Source of the DNA: Erythrobacter sp.
GTDB lineage: Bacteria; Pseudomonadota; Alphaproteobacteria; Sphingomonadales; Sphingomonadaceae
Length of the DNA stretch: 64,000 nt
Reading direction: 5' to 3'
Assembly: GCF_035194505.1 (NCBI RefSeq)
Contig: NZ_CP136573.1
Location: 2,858,048 to 2,922,047, forward strand
Numbering within the stretch: position 1 is the first letter of the stretch; each line of letters opens with the position of its first letter. Below the pieces are notes generated by a model. The model saw only the letters and a list, made by a program, of their open reading frames with translations. It ran no database searches and was not told where the DNA came from. Positions 34,251 through 43,830 of this stretch are shown piece after piece. The position numbers and the translations under genes are program-made.

Positions 34251-35615
34251 ATGATCACCTCGCCCGCCTTCAAGTCCAAGCGCTTTTCGGTGCTGGGGCT
34301 CGCCCGTTCGGGCGCAGCCGCAGCCGAGGCGCTGCTGGCGAGCGGGGCGGAGGTGATCGGGTGGGACCGGCAGGATATCGCACGCGAACCCTTCGAGGGG
34401 CGCTGCCGGCTGATTGACCCGCTGGAGCTTGATCTGACCGGTTTTGCGGGCGTGGTGGTCTCGCCCGGCGTGCCGCTGAACAACCACCCCATCGGGCCGC
34501 ATACCTGGCAATATGGCCTGCCGGTGATCGGCGATATCGAGCTGTTCGCGCAGGCCCGCGCCGCGCTGCCGCCGCACAAGGTGGTGGGCATCACCGGCAC
34601 CAACGGCAAGTCGACCACCACCGCGCTCACCCACCACATCCTGCAATCGGCAGGCGTGCCGAGCGTGATGGGCGGCAATATCGGCGATCCGATCCTCGCG
34701 CAGGAGCCTCTGCTTGAGGGCGGGGTCTATGTGCTGGAGCTGTCGAGCTTCCAGATCGATCTCACCTTCACGCTCGATTGCGACGTGGCCGCGCTCACCA
34801 ACATCACCCCCGATCATCTCGATCGCTATGCCGATTTCGCCGCCTATGCCGCCGCGAAGGAGCGTCTGTTCGCCATGCAGGCGCACGGCACGGCGCTGGT
34901 GTGCGACGAGGACGAGCCCACGCAAGCGATTGCGGCGCGGCTGGAGGCGGCAGGCAAGCCGCTGGTGCGGGTCAAGACCGGCGATCTTGCCGCAGCCGGT
35001 CTTGCCGAGGGCCGCGCGCCCTCGCTCGCCGGGCCGCACAATGCCCAGAACGCCGCGGTCGCCGCCGAAATCTGCCGCCAGCTGGGCCTCAGCGAGGCGC
35101 AGATCGCCCACGGCCTTGCGACCTATCCCGGCCTGCCGCACCGGATGGAACCGGTGTGCGATGCGGGCGGGGTGATCTACATCAACGATAGCAAGGCGAC
35201 CAACACCGCCTCTGCCGCTCCTGCGCTGGCCGCCTTCCCGCCCGATCCGGCGATCAACGGCGGAGCGCCGCGGATCCACTGGATCGTCGGCGGGCTGCCC
35301 AAGGAAGAGGGGCTGGGCGCCTGCGCGGCCCATATCGGCAATGTCGCGGCGGCCTATACCATCGGCGAGGCCGGGCCGATGTTTGCCGAACATCTCGACG
35401 GGCTGGTGCAAGTGGAGCGCTGCGAGCTGATCAGCGAGGCGGTGCGCCGCGCCTCCGAAGCCGCCCGTCCGGGTGAGGTGGTACTGCTCTCGCCCGCCTG
35501 CGCCTCCTATGACCAGTTCCGCGACTACGAGAAGCGCGGGCACCACTTCCGCCAGATGGTGGTCGCGATCACCGGCTGCGGCGATGCAGGCGAGAGCGGG
35601 AGCGCCGGCGCATGA
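34251..35615 (+). CDS. murD: UDP-MurNAc-L-alanine:D-glutamate ligase
   Basis: 454 residues. It adds D-glutamate to UDP-MurNAc-Ala. The N-terminal nucleotide-binding start is 'KRFSVLGLARSGAAAAEAL', and the ATP loop is 'GITGTNGKSTTTALTHHI'. 'LELSSFQIDLTFTLDCD', 'NITPDHLDRYADFAAYA' and 'YINDSKATNTASA' are typical. ATGA overlap with ftsW. Confidence 0.95.
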   Translation: MITSPAFKSKRFSVLGLARSGAAAAEALLASGAEVIGWDRQDIAREPFEGRCRLIDPLELDLTGFAGVVVSPGVPLNNHPIGPHTWQYGLPVIGDIELFAQARAALPPHKVVGITGTNGKSTTTALTHHILQSAGVPSVMGGNIGDPILAQEPLLEGGVYVLELSSFQIDLTFTLDCDVAALTNITPDHLDRYADFAAYAAAKERLFAMQAHGTALVCDEDEPTQAIAARLEAAGKPLVRVKTGDLAAAGLAEGRAPSLAGPHNAQNAAVAAEICRQLGLSEAQIAHGLATYPGLPHRMEPVCDAGGVIYINDSKATNTASAAPALAAFPPDPAINGGAPRIHWIVGGLPKEEGLGACAAHIGNVAAAYTIGEAGPMFAEHLDGLVQVERCELISEAVRRASEAARPGEVVLLSPACASYDQFRDYEKRGHHFRQMVVAITGCGDAGESGSAGA

Positions 35616-36853
35616 GCACGGCCTGGACCCCGTCACGCAGCACCGCGGCCCCGGCGGGCCCGGGTGCCTATCTCCCGCCCGCCTCGGTGCAGCGCCGCTG
35701 GCGCGACAATCTGCGCATCTGGTGGCGCGAGATCGACAAGGTGCTGCTCGGCCTGATCGTGTTGCTGATGGCGATCGGCGTGCTGGCGGTGGCCGCCGCG
35801 TCGCCCGCCAGCGCCGACCAGCTTTCGACCGCCAAGGTCACGCTCGATGAATTCATGTTCTTCAAGCGCCACATCGTTTTCCAGCTGATGGGCCTGTCGC
35901 TGATGATCGGCCTCAGCTTCCTCAGCCGCGACAAGGCGCGCCAGCTGGGGATCGTGGTGGGCGCGATCATGCTGGCGCTCTTGTTCGTGGTGCCGGTCAT
36001 CGGCGAGGAGAAGAACGGCGCGCGGCGCTGGATCAATGTCGGAATGAGCTTGCAGCCGTCCGAGTTCCTCAAGCCCGGCTTCGCGATCATCTGCGCCTGG
36101 GTGCTGAGCTGGAAGCTGCGCGATGCCTCGATGCCGGTGATCGCCTTCGTCACCGGATTGATGGGCCTGATCGCCGCGCTGCTGATGGCGCAGCCCAATC
36201 TGGGCGATGCGATCCTGTTCGGCGGGATCTGGCTGGTGATGGTGGTGCTGGCGGGCGTGGCCTGGCAGCGCATCGCAATGCTGATCGGCGGCGGCGCGGC
36301 CGCGCTCAGCCTCGCCTACATGTTCTACGACAATGCCCGCCACCGCATCGACAGCTTTCTGGGCGGCGGCACGGCCTTCGATCAGGTCGATCTGGCGCAG
36401 CGCACGCTGCTTGCCGGCGGATGGACCGGCAGCGGGCTGTGGCTGGGCGTGCGCAAGATGAACCTGCCCGAGGCCCATACCGACTACATCTTCTCGGTCA
36501 TCGGCGAGGAATTCGGGCTGCTGATCTGCGGAATGATCGTCGCGCTCTATGCCGCGCTGGTGGTGCGCGCGCTTTACCGCATGACGGGCGAGGACAATCT
36601 CTTCGCTCTGCTGGCGGGCGTCGGCCTGATCACCCAGTTCGGCGGGCAGGCCTTCATCAACATCCTCGTCAACCTGAAGCTGTTCCCGTCCAAGGGGATG
36701 ACGCTGCCGCTGATTTCCTATGGCGGTTCATCGACACTGGCGGTGTGCTTCACGCTTGGGCTATTGCTCGCGATCACCCGGCGCAATCCCTTCCTCGTCA
36801 ACGAGAGCGGGGGCCTGCGCGAGCTGATCGAACGCAAGGATTCGCCCGCATGA
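35612..36853 (+). CDS. ftsW: septal peptidoglycan glycosyltransferase FtsW
   Basis: 413 residues, SEDS family, with about ten transmembrane segments. It polymerises lipid II at the septum together with FtsI. Conserved parts include 'NGARRWINVGMSLQPSEFLK' with the catalytic-loop region, 'EAHTDYIFSVIGEEFGL' and 'GMTLPLISYGGSSTLAV'. The ATG overlaps murD, and the stop overlaps murG. The alternative name RodA is excluded by its position in the dcw cluster. Confidence 0.95.
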   Translation: MSTAWTPSRSTAAPAGPGAYLPPASVQRRWRDNLRIWWREIDKVLLGLIVLLMAIGVLAVAAASPASADQLSTAKVTLDEFMFFKRHIVFQLMGLSLMIGLSFLSRDKARQLGIVVGAIMLALLFVVPVIGEEKNGARRWINVGMSLQPSEFLKPGFAIICAWVLSWKLRDASMPVIAFVTGLMGLIAALLMAQPNLGDAILFGGIWLVMVVLAGVAWQRIAMLIGGGAAALSLAYMFYDNARHRIDSFLGGGTAFDQVDLAQRTLLAGGWTGSGLWLGVRKMNLPEAHTDYIFSVIGEEFGLLICGMIVALYAALVVRALYRMTGEDNLFALLAGVGLITQFGGQAFINILVNLKLFPSKGMTLPLISYGGSSTLAVCFTLGLLLAITRRNPFLVNESGGLRELIERKDSPA

Positions 36854-38073
36854 CAAGCGAGACTCCGAAAGGCGCCACCCGCCATTACGTGCTGGCCGCA
36901 GGCGGCACCGGCGGCCACCTGATCCCGGCCTTTGCGCTGGCGACAGAGCTGCACGCGCGCGGGCATCACGTGGCCCTCATCACCGACGAGCGCGGGGCAT
37001 CGATCCCCGGCAAGCCCGATTTCCTCACCGCGCATGTCCTGCCCGCAGGCCGGTTCGGCAAGAACCCGCTCGGCTGGCCCGCAGGCATCCGCGCGGTGCT
37101 GGAAGGGCGGCGCATGGCGCTGCGCCTGTTCGAGGCGTTTGAACCCAGCGCGATTGTCGGCTTCGGCGGCTATCCGGCGCTGCCTGCGCTGCTCGCGGCC
37201 GTTTCGGCCAGGCTGCCGAGCGTGATCCATGAACAGAACGCCGTGCTGGGCCGGGTCAACCGCCTGCTCGCGGGCCGGGTCGATGCGATCGCGACCTCCT
37301 ATGACAAGGTTGACCGGCTGAAGCCGCAATATGCATCCAAGGTGCATCTCACCGGCAATCCGGTGCGCGCCGAGGTGCTGGCCCTGCGCGAACAGGATTT
37401 CCCCGCCTTCACCGAAGAGAGCCTGCTGCGCATTCTCGTGACCGGCGGATCGCAGGGTGCGCGCGTCCTTTCGGAAGTGGTGCCCGATGGTCTCGCCATG
37501 CTGCCGCCCGCGCTGCGCCAGCGCTTGCAGGTGACCCAGCAGTGCCGCCCGGAAGATCTTGAGGCGGTGCGCGCGCGCTATGCCAATCACGACATTCCCG
37601 CCGAACTCGGCACCTATTTCGAGGACATGCACGAGCGGCTGGCCGACGCGCACCTGTTCATCGGCCGCGCGGGCGCATCGACCATTGCCGAGCTGACCGC
37701 GGTGGGCCGCCCCGCGATCCTTGTGCCGCTGCCGATTGCGACCGACGATCATCAGGCGGTCAACACCCGCGAGATGGTGAAGGCGGGCGGGGCACGGATG
37801 ATCCGGCAGGAGGCGTTCCAGCCGAAGGAACTCGCCAAGCAGATACAGGCGATGGCAATGAACCCCTCCAGCCTCGCCAATGCCGCGCATTGCGCCTTCA
37901 ACTGCGGCCGCCCCGATGCGGCCAAGGCGCTGGCGGATCTGGTGGAAGGCATGAGCGGGATCGATCTGATGGACGTCATCCGCGTCGGCGAGGCAGCCCC
38001 GCGCGCGGCGCAGGCAGCCGCACGCCCGCAAGCCGCCTCGCGCGAGGCCGCCAAGGATAGGGCAGACGCATGA
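36850..38073 (+). CDS. murG: lipid II synthase (UDP-GlcNAc transferase)
   Basis: 407 residues from the ATG at 36850. The GT28 enzyme adds GlcNAc to lipid I on the inner leaflet. The motifs are 'VLAAGGTGGHLIPAFALA', 'IVGFGGYPALPALLAAV', 'VIHEQNAVLGRVNRLLA', 'LVTGGSQGARVLSEVVP' and 'IGRAGASTIAELTAVGRPA'. The last ~35 residues are an Ala/Arg-rich tail beyond the usual end. ATGA overlap with murC. Confidence 0.96.
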   Translation: MTSETPKGATRHYVLAAGGTGGHLIPAFALATELHARGHHVALITDERGASIPGKPDFLTAHVLPAGRFGKNPLGWPAGIRAVLEGRRMALRLFEAFEPSAIVGFGGYPALPALLAAVSARLPSVIHEQNAVLGRVNRLLAGRVDAIATSYDKVDRLKPQYASKVHLTGNPVRAEVLALREQDFPAFTEESLLRILVTGGSQGARVLSEVVPDGLAMLPPALRQRLQVTQQCRPEDLEAVRARYANHDIPAELGTYFEDMHERLADAHLFIGRAGASTIAELTAVGRPAILVPLPIATDDHQAVNTREMVKAGGARMIRQEAFQPKELAKQIQAMAMNPSSLANAAHCAFNCGRPDAAKALADLVEGMSGIDLMDVIRVGEAAPRAAQAAARPQAASREAAKDRADA

Positions 38074-39503
38074 AGGGCGTTGGCACTGATATCGGCACGA
38101 TCCATTTCGTCGGCATCGGCGGGATCGGCATGTCCGGCATTGCCGAGGTGATGCACAATCTCGGCTACAAGGTGCAGGGCTCGGACATTGCCGAGGGGCC
38201 GAGTGTCGAGCGTCTGCGCGCGCGCGGCATTACGGTCCATGTCGGGCACCGCGCCGAGAACGTCGAAGGCGTGGCGGTGGTCGTCACCTCGACGGCCGTG
38301 CGCCGCTCCAACCCCGAAGTCGCCTCAGCCTTGGAAGCCCGCGTCCCCGTGGTGCGCCGGGCGGAAATGCTGGCAGAGCTGATGCGCCTCAAATCCACCG
38401 TCGCGGTGGCAGGCACCCACGGCAAGACCACCACCACCTCCATGATCGCCACCCTGCTCGATGCGGGCGGGATCGACCCGACGGTGATCAATGGCGGGAT
38501 CATCGAACAATATGGCTCCAACGCGCGCCTTGGCGATAGCGACTGGATGGTGGTGGAGGCCGACGAGAGCGACGGCAGCTTCCTGCGCTTGGACGGCACC
38601 ATCGCGGTCGTCACCAATATCGATCCCGAGCACCTGGATCACTACGGCGATTTCGACGGCGTGAAGCGCGCCTTTGTGGAGTTCATCCACAACGTGCCCT
38701 TCTACGGCGCGGCGGTGCTGTGCGTCGATCATCCGGTGGTGCAGGCGGTGATCGGGCAGGTGCGCGATCGCAAGGTCGTCACCTACGGCTTCTCGCTTCA
38801 GGCCGATATCTGTGGGGTCAACATCCGCAGCGAAGACGGGGGCAACACCTTCGATGTGATCGTGCGCCAGCGCGGGCTGGAGGATCGCCGGATCGAGGGC
38901 GTGCACCTGCCCATGCCGGGCCGCCACAATGTCCAGAACGCTCTTGCCGCAATTGCCGTGGCGATCGAGATGGGCTGTTCGGACGATGTGATCCGCACCG
39001 GCTTTGCCCGTTTCGGAGGGGTGCGGCGGCGCTTCACCCGGGTCGGCACGGTCGATCTGCCCGGCGGCAAGGCCACGGTGATTGACGATTACGCCCACCA
39101 CCCGGTCGAAATCCGCGCTGTGCTCGCCGCCGCGCGCGAGGCTGTGGCGGGCTCCGGAGGGCGTGTGATCGCGGTCGCCCAGCCGCACCGCTATTCGCGC
39201 CTCGGCGATCTGATGGACGACTTCCAGTCCTGCTTCGACGATGCCGACATCGCCTATGTCGCGCCGGTCTATGCGGCGGGCGAGGAGCCGATTCCCGGCG
39301 TCGACCACGCCGCGCTGGTCGCGGGCATGAAGGCGCGCGGGCATCGTGCCGCGCGCGAGATTGCCGGTGCCGATGCGCTCGCGGCGACCCTCGCTGACGA
39401 GATTGCCGCTGGCGATATCATCGTGTGCCTTGGCGCGGGCGATATCACGCGCTGGGCGGCGGGACTCGCAACGGCCATCGCCGATCAGCGGGGCGCGGCA
39501 TGA
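38070..39503 (+). CDS. murC: UDP-MurNAc:L-alanine ligase
   Basis: 477 residues. It catalyses the first stem-peptide ligation. The start 'IHFVGIGGIGMSGIAEVMHN' is the UDP-binding loop, 'VAGTHGKTTTTSMIATLL' is the ATP loop, and 'VEADESDGSFLRL', 'NIDPEHLDHYGDF' and 'VIDDYAHHPVEIRAVL' follow in the family order. ATGA overlap with murB. Confidence 0.97.
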   Translation: MKGVGTDIGTIHFVGIGGIGMSGIAEVMHNLGYKVQGSDIAEGPSVERLRARGITVHVGHRAENVEGVAVVVTSTAVRRSNPEVASALEARVPVVRRAEMLAELMRLKSTVAVAGTHGKTTTTSMIATLLDAGGIDPTVINGGIIEQYGSNARLGDSDWMVVEADESDGSFLRLDGTIAVVTNIDPEHLDHYGDFDGVKRAFVEFIHNVPFYGAAVLCVDHPVVQAVIGQVRDRKVVTYGFSLQADICGVNIRSEDGGNTFDVIVRQRGLEDRRIEGVHLPMPGRHNVQNALAAIAVAIEMGCSDDVIRTGFARFGGVRRRFTRVGTVDLPGGKATVIDDYAHHPVEIRAVLAAAREAVAGSGGRVIAVAQPHRYSRLGDLMDDFQSCFDDADIAYVAPVYAAGEEPIPGVDHAALVAGMKARGHRAAREIAGADALAATLADEIAAGDIIVCLGAGDITRWAAGLATAIADQRGAA

Positions 39504-40465
39504 ACCAGCCCGGCGATACCTTCGATTACGATGACGGCTCGGCCCCAACCTGCGCGGTCGAAGGGGCGGTTTCCTCGCCCGTGCCGCTCGAAGGCATTCG
39601 CGGCAAGCTGACCTGCAAGGCTCCGCTTGCGCCCTATACGTGGTTCAAGACCGGCGGCCCGGCCGACTGGCTGTTCGAACCGGCTGACATGGACGATTTG
39701 AAGACCTTCCTCGAACGGCTCGGCGGCGAGATTCCGGTGATGGCGCTGGGGCTCGGCTCGAACATGATCGTGCGCGATGGCGGGGTTCCGGGCGTGGTGG
39801 TGCGGCTGGGCAAGGCCTTTGCGGGGGTCAAGCACACCGGCGAGCTGGAACTCACCTGCGGCGGCGGGGCGAGCGGCATTCTGGTTGCTTCGACCGCGCG
39901 CGATCTCGGGATTGCGGGATTGGAATTCCTGCGCGGCATCCCCGGCACGGTCGGCGGGTTCGTGCGCATGAACGGCGGGGCCTACGGACGCGAGGTGGCC
40001 GATGTGCTGTTGGACTGCGCGGTGATCCTGCACGATGGCAGCTTCATCACGCTGAACGCGGCGGAACTTGAGTATTCCTATCGCCACTCGGCCTTGCCAG
40101 ACGGGGCGATCGTGGTCTCGGCGCGGTTTCGCGGACGTCCCGGCGAGCCTGCCGCCATCGGCGCGGAGATGGACCGCATCGCCGCCGCGCGCGAGGCCAG
40201 CCAGCCGCTGCGCACCAAGACGGGCGGCTCCACCTTCAAGAACCCGGAAGGCCACAAGGCATGGCAGCTGGTCGATCAGGCTGGTTGCCGCGGCCTGACG
40301 CTGGGCGGCGCGCAGGTTTCGGAAAAGCACACCAACTTCCTCATCAACACCGGCACCGCCACCAGCGCCGATATCGAAGGGCTGGGCGAGTTGGTGCGCG
40401 ACAAGGTCTACGCCGCGACCGGCGTAAGCCTCGAATGGGAAATCCAGCGGGTAGGACGGCCGTGA
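39500..40465 (+). CDS. murB: UDP-N-acetylenolpyruvoylglucosamine reductase
   Basis: 321 residues from the ATG at 39500. This FAD enzyme reduces UDP-GlcNAc-enolpyruvate to UDP-MurNAc. The FAD motifs are 'MALGLGSNMIVRDGG' and 'FLRGIPGTVGGFVRMNGGAY'. The catalytic Ser/Lys loop is 'GGSTFKNPEGHKAW', and the Glu is in 'VSEKHTNFLINTG'. The first ~30 residues are a divergent acidic extension. Unlike its neighbours, its stop does not overlap the next gene, because a palindromic repeat lies between. Confidence 0.95.
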   Translation: MNQPGDTFDYDDGSAPTCAVEGAVSSPVPLEGIRGKLTCKAPLAPYTWFKTGGPADWLFEPADMDDLKTFLERLGGEIPVMALGLGSNMIVRDGGVPGVVVRLGKAFAGVKHTGELELTCGGGASGILVASTARDLGIAGLEFLRGIPGTVGGFVRMNGGAYGREVADVLLDCAVILHDGSFITLNAAELEYSYRHSALPDGAIVVSARFRGRPGEPAAIGAEMDRIAAAREASQPLRTKTGGSTFKNPEGHKAWQLVDQAGCRGLTLGGAQVSEKHTNFLINTGTATSADIEGLGELVRDKVYAATGVSLEWEIQRVGRP

Positions 40466-40483
40466 TGCACCACGCACCCACTT

Positions 40484-40573
40484 CCGTTCGCCCTGAGCTT
40501 GTCGAAGGGCCGTCCTTCTTTCTCGCCGCAGCAAAAGTGAAGTGCAGGGCTTCGACAAGCTCAGCCCGAACGG
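40484..40573. repeat. palindromic element, family B, copy 1 (murB-ddl gap)
   Basis: A 90-base element beginning CCGTTCG and ending CGAACGG. The two arms (40484-40510 and 40547-40573) are near-perfect inverted repeats, each also containing a CTGAGCTTGTCGAAG core that forms its own hairpin. The right end supplies the CGGA just before the ddl ATG. Confidence 0.85.
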
Positions 40574-40579
40574 ATTTGA

Positions 40580-41575
40580 ATGATGTTTGACAAACCCCTC
40601 CATGTCGCAGTCCTGATGGGCGGCTGGGCGAATGAACGCCCCGTGTCGCTCACCAGCGGCGCGGGCGTGGCCGATGCGCTGGAGAGCAAGGGCCACCGCG
40701 TCACCCGCATCGACATGGGGCGCGATGTTGCCCTCAAGCTGCATGAGGCCAAGCCTGACGTCGTCTTCAACGCGCTCCACGGCGTTCCCGGCGAAGACGG
40801 GACGGTGCAGGGGATGCTCGATCTGATGGGCCTCGCCTATACGCATTCTGGCCTCGCCACGTCCGTGATCGCGATCGACAAGCAGCTGACCAAGCAGGCG
40901 CTGGTGCCCCACGGCATCCCCATGCCCGGCGGGCGGATCGTGACCCGCGAGGAACTCTACGTGCGCGATCCCCTGCCGCGTCCCTATGTGCTGAAGCCGG
41001 TGAACGAAGGGTCCTCGGTCGGCGTCGCGATCGTCACCGCCGACAGCAACGTCGGCAATCCGATCAGCCCGGACGCGCGCGGGCCGTGGCAGGAATTTGC
41101 CGAGCTGCTCGCCGAGCCCTTCATCAAGGGCCGCGAATTGACCGCCGCCGTGCTCGACGGACCCGATGGTCCGCGCGCGCTCGGCGTCACCGAACTCGTC
41201 GTTGCCAACGGCTTCTACGATTACGAGAACAAGTACACCGCCGGGCGGACCGAGCACATCTTCCCCGCCAAGCTGCCGCCCGAAATCACCGCCTTGTGCG
41301 AGGCCTATGCCGTGAAGGCGCATCAGGTGCTCGGCTGCCACGGCGCCAGCCGCACCGATTTCCGCTGGGATGACGAGGCGGGCGAGGATGGGCTGTTCGT
41401 GCTCGAAACCAACACCCAGCCGGGGATGACACCGCTCAGCCTGGTGCCCGAGCAGGCGGCGCATTGCGGCATCAGCTATGGCGATCTGGTCGAGATGCTG
41501 TGCGCCGAGGCCTTGCGGGTTCACGCATTGAAGTCAGCCAAGGGAGGCACGCATGGCGCAGCAGATCCGGCGTAA
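40580..41575 (+). CDS. ddl: D-alanine-D-alanine ligase
   Basis: 331 residues from the ATG at 40580 (ATGATG; 40583 is equally possible). It makes the D-Ala-D-Ala that MurF adds. ATP-grasp motifs: 'HVAVLMGGWANERPVSLTSG' at the N-terminus, then 'VFNALHGVPGEDGTVQGML', 'VLKPVNEGSSVGVAIV' and 'VLETNTQPGMTPLSLVPEQA'. The only candidate ribosome site overlaps the end of the repeat at 40573. Its 3' end overlaps ftsQ by 23 bases. Confidence 0.96.
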   Translation: MMFDKPLHVAVLMGGWANERPVSLTSGAGVADALESKGHRVTRIDMGRDVALKLHEAKPDVVFNALHGVPGEDGTVQGMLDLMGLAYTHSGLATSVIAIDKQLTKQALVPHGIPMPGGRIVTREELYVRDPLPRPYVLKPVNEGSSVGVAIVTADSNVGNPISPDARGPWQEFAELLAEPFIKGRELTAAVLDGPDGPRALGVTELVVANGFYDYENKYTAGRTEHIFPAKLPPEITALCEAYAVKAHQVLGCHGASRTDFRWDDEAGEDGLFVLETNTQPGMTPLSLVPEQAAHCGISYGDLVEMLCAEALRVHALKSAKGGTHGAADPA

Positions 41576-42476
41576 CGGCTCCACCGGCGTGCGCCGCGCC
41601 GCCAAGGCGCAGAGCCGCGCGGTCACCGCGCGCAAGGCCAAGGGCTCGGCAAGCGGCTTCATCGACTGGCTGATGGGCCTTCTGCCCTTCACCGAGGAAC
41701 AGTGGAGCCGCATCTGGCTCGCCGTGATTATCGGCGGGACGGTGGGTATCGCGCTGGTGATCGCCAGCCTTGCGGGCGTTCCTGCGCTGGCGCAGGCGCA
41801 GGTGGCGAAGATCGCCGCCGACGCGGGTTTCGAGGTCCGCCACGTGCGCGTCACCGGCACCAGCCGCATGGACGAACGGCTGGTCTATGCCCGCGTCCTC
41901 TCGCAGCGCACCCGCGCCATGCCGGACGTCGATGTCGCCGCCTTGCGCACCGAATTGAAGACCCTGCCGTGGGTCAAGGACGCGCGCGTCTCGCTCCAGC
42001 TGCCGCACACGCTGGCGATCGACATTGTCGAGCGCACGCCGCACGCCGTGCTGCAAAAGCCTGATCGGCTGATGCTGATCGATGCCACCGGAGAGGAACT
42101 GGAGCCGGTGAGCGCAGCCAAGGCCAAGGGGCTGCTGCTGCTGGCAGGCCCGGGCGCGGGCAAGCAGGCCCCGGCGCTCGAAGCCCTGCTCGCTTCCGCC
42201 CCTGCGCTTGGCCCCCAGGTGGAAAGCGCCGAATGGGTCGGCAACCGCCGCTGGAACATCACCTTCAAGACCGGCCAGCTGCTCGCCCTGCCCGAAGGCG
42301 AGATCGAAGCGGCGACCGCGCTGGTGAAATTCGCGCGGCTGGACGGGCAGAACCGCCTCTTGGGCGGCAAGGTGCTGGCCTTCGACATGCGCTCGCCCCC
42401 GCGGCTCTACATGCGCCTGCCCGATGACGCCGGACCTGCGCCGCAGGTGGCCGCCGCAACGGGAGGATCGCTCTGA
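41553..42476 (+). CDS. ftsQ: cell division protein FtsQ
   Basis: 307 residues. A basic cytoplasmic N-terminus leads to one transmembrane helix ('RIWLAVIIGGTVGIALVIAS') and then a POTRA domain with 'EVRHVRVTGTSRMDERLVY' and 'LPWVKDARVSLQLPHTLAI'. A beta domain follows ('GNRRWNITFKTGQLLALP'). FtsQ links FtsA/Z to FtsLB and FtsWI. GGGAGG lies before the ATG. One-base TGATG overlap with ftsA. Confidence 0.92.
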   Translation: MAQQIRRNGSTGVRRAAKAQSRAVTARKAKGSASGFIDWLMGLLPFTEEQWSRIWLAVIIGGTVGIALVIASLAGVPALAQAQVAKIAADAGFEVRHVRVTGTSRMDERLVYARVLSQRTRAMPDVDVAALRTELKTLPWVKDARVSLQLPHTLAIDIVERTPHAVLQKPDRLMLIDATGEELEPVSAAKAKGLLLLAGPGAGKQAPALEALLASAPALGPQVESAEWVGNRRWNITFKTGQLLALPEGEIEAATALVKFARLDGQNRLLGGKVLAFDMRSPPRLYMRLPDDAGPAPQVAAATGGSL

Positions 42477-43795
42477 TGGCCAGCAAACCTGCCGCCCGCC
42501 GCCTTGCCCGCACCTTCGGCGCGGTCAATATCGGTAGCTTCCGCATCTCCACGATGATCATGGGCGAGACCGAGACCGGCGAATTGCAGGTGCTCGGCTC
42601 CGGCCACCGTGCCAGCGCGGGGGTGAAGCGCGGCTATGTCACCGACATGGAAGCCGCCGCCCACGCCATCCGTGACGCAGTCGAGCGCGCGGAAAAGAGC
42701 GCGGGCACCACGGTGCGATCGGTGTGGATCGCCTGCGCAGGTGCAGGCCTCGCCAGCAATGTCGTGGCGGTCGATATCGAGATCGGCGGACGCCGGATCG
42801 AGGACGAGGATATCGAGACGCTGCTGATCCAGGCGCAGGACATGATCCAGCCCGATGGCCGCACCGTGCTCCACGCCCAGCCGGCGCATTACACGCTGGA
42901 CGGCGCGCATGGCGTGGCCAATCCGCGCGGGCTTCATGCCGAGCGCTTGGGGGTCGATATCCATGTCATGCTGGCCGATGGCGCGCCGGTGCGCAATCTC
43001 ACCGAGGCGGTGCAGAACGCGCACCTTTCGGTCGAAGGCGTGGTCGCCGCGCCGCTGGCTGCGGGCCATGCCTGCCTCACCATGGAAGAGCGCGAGTTGG
43101 GCGTGGCGCTGGTCGAGATCGGCGCGGACGTCACCAATGTCGCGGTGTTTGCGGGCGGGATGCTGCTCGGGCTGAAGGCGGTGCCGATGGGCTCGGCCGA
43201 TATCACCGATGCCATCGCCAGCGGCTTCGGCATCCGCCGCTCGCAGGCCGAGCGGCTCAAGTGTGTGGCGGGCTCGGCGGTTGCCAGCCCGACCGATAAC
43301 CGCGAACTGATCCCTGTGAACGGTCCCAATGACGGGCCCGAGGGCGTGGCCGCCGGGCCGCTGGCGCGCGGGGCGGATGACAAGAACCGGATCGTGCGGG
43401 CAGAGCTGGTCTCGGTGGTCACCCAGCAGCTTGCCACGCTCACCGGAGAGGTGGGCAAGGCGCTGAAGGAAATGGGCTTTTCGGGCGCGCGCGCAGGTCA
43501 GGTGGTGCTCACCGGCGGCGGCGCGGAACTGGCCGGGATGGCCGACTTCATGCAGGGCGCGCTGGGACAACCCGTCAGGCTTGGGCGTCCGCCGCAGCTT
43601 CCCGGCATGCCCGAGGCGCATCATGCGCCCGGCTTTGCGACGCTGGCCGGCCTGTGCCTCTATGCCGCCGAAGACCCGGTCGATATCCGCGCAGTAGGCA
43701 GCGGGCGCGGCGGCATCTATCGCGGCGCGGTGCGCAGCGGCGGGTTGATGGAAACCGCAATGCGGCTGGTGCGGGCACTGCGCGAGAACTTCTGA
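42476..43795 (+). CDS. ftsA: cell division protein FtsA
   Basis: 439 residues, actin fold. It anchors FtsZ filaments to the membrane through a C-terminal amphipathic helix, here 'METAMRLVRALREN'. The phosphate and SHS2 regions are visible ('HRASAGVKRGYVTDMEAA', 'VEIGADVTNVAVFAGGML', 'VVLTGGGAELAGMADFMQG'). It is followed by a 139-base gap with its own regulatory sites before ftsZ, so the ftsA to ftsZ junction is the main break in the cluster. Confidence 0.95.
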   Translation: MASKPAARRLARTFGAVNIGSFRISTMIMGETETGELQVLGSGHRASAGVKRGYVTDMEAAAHAIRDAVERAEKSAGTTVRSVWIACAGAGLASNVVAVDIEIGGRRIEDEDIETLLIQAQDMIQPDGRTVLHAQPAHYTLDGAHGVANPRGLHAERLGVDIHVMLADGAPVRNLTEAVQNAHLSVEGVVAAPLAAGHACLTMEERELGVALVEIGADVTNVAVFAGGMLLGLKAVPMGSADITDAIASGFGIRRSQAERLKCVAGSAVASPTDNRELIPVNGPNDGPEGVAAGPLARGADDKNRIVRAELVSVVTQQLATLTGEVGKALKEMGFSGARAGQVVLTGGGAELAGMADFMQGALGQPVRLGRPPQLPGMPEAHHAPGFATLAGLCLYAAEDPVDIRAVGSGRGGIYRGAVRSGGLMETAMRLVRALRENF

Positions 43796-43821
43796 AGCCC
43801 GTTTGCCGCAGGGGCAGCCGC

Positions 43822-43830
43822 TGTGGATAA
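43822..43830 (-). promoter_or_regulatory. DnaA box upstream of ftsZ
   Basis: TGTGGATAA, the reverse complement of TTATCCACA, is an exact match to the DnaA-box consensus. It lies 105-113 bases upstream of the ftsZ ATG, just before a TATAAAAT (-10-like, 43843-43850). DnaA is known to promote ftsZ transcription in Caulobacter; regulation here is inferred. Confidence 0.55.
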
